Source: Excoecaria cochinchinensis (taxonomy: Eukaryota > Streptophyta > Magnoliopsida > Malpighiales > Euphorbiaceae). Taken from it: a stretch of DNA of 64,000 nt. The DNA lies in NCBI GenBank assembly GCA_947683425.1, contig CANTUQ010000018.1, positions 888,501-952,500 on the forward strand. Reading direction: 5' to 3'. Position numbers and translations under genes: made by a program. Below the pieces are notes generated by a model, which did no database searches, was not told where the DNA came from, and saw nothing but the letters and a program-made list of their open reading frames with translations. Of the stretch, positions 61,924 to 64,000 are shown in pieces (within the stretch, counting starts at the first letter, position 1; every line of letters starts with the position of its first letter).

Positions 61924-64000
61924 TGTAACACCCCAACCCATACGTACATGAACCCATCCGCAAGGGAGTAGGAAGCCGTACGAGTAGGTGTGTTACCGAA
62001 CAGAAGCCATACAAAGCATATAAAAATACGGAAAAATTTAAAACTTAAGAAGCAAAAGCTGAACATACATAATATACCAAGGCGCATACACTAAGCGAAA
62101 GCACACACACATGCATACTTACAATCATACAACAGAAACCTAATAAGAAAGATAAAATCGAGGAAAATACTTATTTCACAAACATAAAAATATTTACATA
62201 GCCTAAAATATTACATCAGAATCTTCACATATTATTACATATACATATTATATAGAAATACAAAAAAATCCCAATTACAAAAGCTGAACAAAATACAAAA
62301 CTTCTAGCTCCTATGTGGCCGACCCTTGCAGATGCGCGACTCGAACCGAACCAAACCTACCACCTGCACGGGAAAAGAATCCGTGCTAAGCGATAACGCT
62401 TAGTGGGGAGAACATATAGAAATATATGGGTGGCCACTCACAATGGTCGTCGTGGTATAACACATTCGAATGGCATATGCACATAGACTTCACAGATAGA
62501 TAGATAGATATATACTTGCATATAAAAGCCATGCATTTATAAAATCTTATCCACTTCAAAAACTCATGTCGAATCCAAGCAGACAGAGTACTATACAAGA
62601 TACAAGCATCAATATGCAGAAACGCATACAACCTAAAATGCATATACTCACCGAAGAATCAAATGTCAAACCGCATCATGCTTAGCTACTCAACAACTGA
62701 ATATGCAGCCTTCATACTAGTAACCCAAACTTTAACTGAAAACCCATTCACATGCAATAACACACCTGATTACCATGCAAAGCTACAAGACACTTAAACC
62801 TACTTTTGTCACACCATAACACACACACCAACCAACACCCCAAGGGACAACGTCCAAAATCACCACACTTCCCCTGCGCAACTCTAATATATGAAATATC
62901 ATACCATGGAACATAAACACATAACAACATGTCGAGGATATTACAATAGCTGACACCAAGGGAAACATATAGCATAGTATTAAATTCGTTGCGTTCGCTA
63001 GATCAAGATTATATTCATACTCATTTTAATTCATAAATTAATCATAGCGTTCCGAAATTCCAGCTTACATTTATATACATTTTAATTTATCGCATCACTA
63101 TACAGAAATGCAATATCCACATTATATGACACACCGGCTTCACATACACATACTATAAACAAGATCATTTACAAATAAAGACAAAGGTACAATATACAGG
63201 TCAGAGTTACATTTAGCCTATTCAGAGACTTGTAATCACATTCACATATCCCAAAACCATACTCATACAGATATCACATTCTTATGTTCGTAACTAATCA
63301 GATTAGCATGCTTGTAAACACAAAATAACAAACAACACACCTGCTGACTCACAATAGTGGATATCGAGTGAACAAAATGTACCTTACGAGTACGAATCGA
63401 AAAGCAACATCATTGTTTTCCACTATCAAAACGTTTCACAAAGAGGACCTTAAACAAGATCCATACACTAAAAGGGTTCGCGAGGAACTAGCCAGGGACC
63501 TGATCGGGGTCCATTCGTTCAAAGGGCGCTGCAGCTACACAAAACTCTATTAGGCATGCCTAACTATCCACTAGACTGACTCTCGCAGGTCATGCATGAA
63601 ACAATTCATGTTTTGCATTGCATAATATATATATCATCATGCATAAATCAGAGTATGATAGACATATCATTTCTTTCTAGTATTACACACACATCATACA
63701 ATTCACATAGCCAAGCATATACTCTATACACTATATCATGTACATTGCATTACAAAGATCATAATTCCACATCCCATTCACCTCAATCGCACCCATGTTT
63801 ATATGCATTCATATATATGGTACATCATGCTTAGGTTATTCATGAGATCAACACATATTAATAATCATCCATATGCCATCCTTCACAGAGTTATATCTAT
63901 TGCTATTTTACTAGTTAGATCACCAATCTTAATCATACTCATAAGTTTTTCCCAAAGATAACTACTTTTATAATCATTTAATTACCCTAAACATGCATAA
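61924..64000 (-). mobile_element. LTR 'S5', sister of the GAG-only element's LTR (cut by window edge)
   Basis: Starts TGTAACACCCC at 61924 and continues past the window end. It parallels the GAG-only LTR: GTGGCCGACCC..GCAGA.GCGCGACTCGAA near 62317, the hairpin CTAAGCGATAACGCTTAG at 62386-62403, CACACCTGCTGACTCACAA near 63338 and the TTAGGCATGCCTAA palindrome at 63550-63563. It is clearly diverged from it. Whether it is solo or part of a full element cannot be told from this window. ORFs inside are not credible. Confidence 0.85.
62386..62403. promoter_or_regulatory. Conserved hairpin beside GTGGGG (S-type LTR signature)
   Basis: CTAAGCG ATAA CGCTTAG followed by TGGGGAG. Equivalents are at 52266-52284, 45581-45598, 21049-21066 (one arm decayed), 32637-32653 and, on the opposite strand, 1474-1491 and 6592-6609. 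Conservation across diverged LTRs suggests an RNA structure near a transcript end or start; the role is inferred. Confidence 0.6.

Overview
The window looks like heterochromatic, gene-poor nuclear DNA of a plant (probably a eudicot). I found no intact host gene, tRNA, complete rRNA or CRISPR array. Almost every base can be assigned to LTR retrotransposons that are nested, duplicated or truncated. The only uninterrupted coding region I would call real is a 193-codon zinc-knuckle (nucleocapsid-like) Gag in a very young non-autonomous element at about 51.8-60.7 kb. Family names are inferred from LTR ends, PBS/PPT signals and protein motifs read by eye.

Region 1 (1-11459) is a head-to-tail LTR / internal / LTR / internal / LTR array of a LARD-like element. 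Its LTRs are about 4 kb, its internal regions about 1.1 kb and non-coding, and it has an initiator-Met PBS and a polypurine tract. Region 2 (11460-16142) is a patchwork: an AT-rich LTR fragment with microsatellites, an LTR fragment with hairpin-like repeats, a broken Ty3/gypsy gag-pro pseudogene, and an LTR fragment with a TATA box behind a perfect inverted repeat.

Region 3 (16143-64000) is one nested stack that can be read as a stratigraphy from target-site duplications (TSDs). The oldest layer is a Tat/Ogre-like element 'R1' on the minus strand: 3' LTR 23577-25682, 3' region with a higher-order tandem repeat, apparently continuing at 60963-61923. A 4.6-kb solo LTR 'A' sits at its outer edge (TSD GTGTG) and is itself split by solo LTR 'B'. 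A second Tat-like element 'alpha' (26872-60962, TSD TCTAT/CCTAT) lies inside R1. It keeps a gag pseudogene, leader, PBS and 3' region with a 25-bp minisatellite, but no pol was seen. Alpha received a solo LTR 'beta' in its 5' LTR. A leader-plus-LTR segment of about 4.5 kb was then tandemly duplicated, and later the two copies took different insertions: a 1.37-kb solo LTR in copy 1, and a 2.9-kb solo LTR plus the young GAG-only element in copy 2. A 3.8-kb solo LTR of the region 1 family sits in alpha's 3' half (TSD AAGGC).

Two themes recur. The LTRs that start TGTAACAC share short conserved dyads (a CTAAGCG/CGCTTAG hairpin beside GTGGGG, and a TTAGGCATGCCTAA palindrome). Several different LTR families also carry CpG-rich inverted-repeat modules, often spelled TTCTGTCGCG...CGCGACAGAA or as GCTCACG/CGTGAGC arrays. 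In the youngest element this array is the only part of the LTR that changed length since insertion. These modules are the best candidate here for something not yet described.
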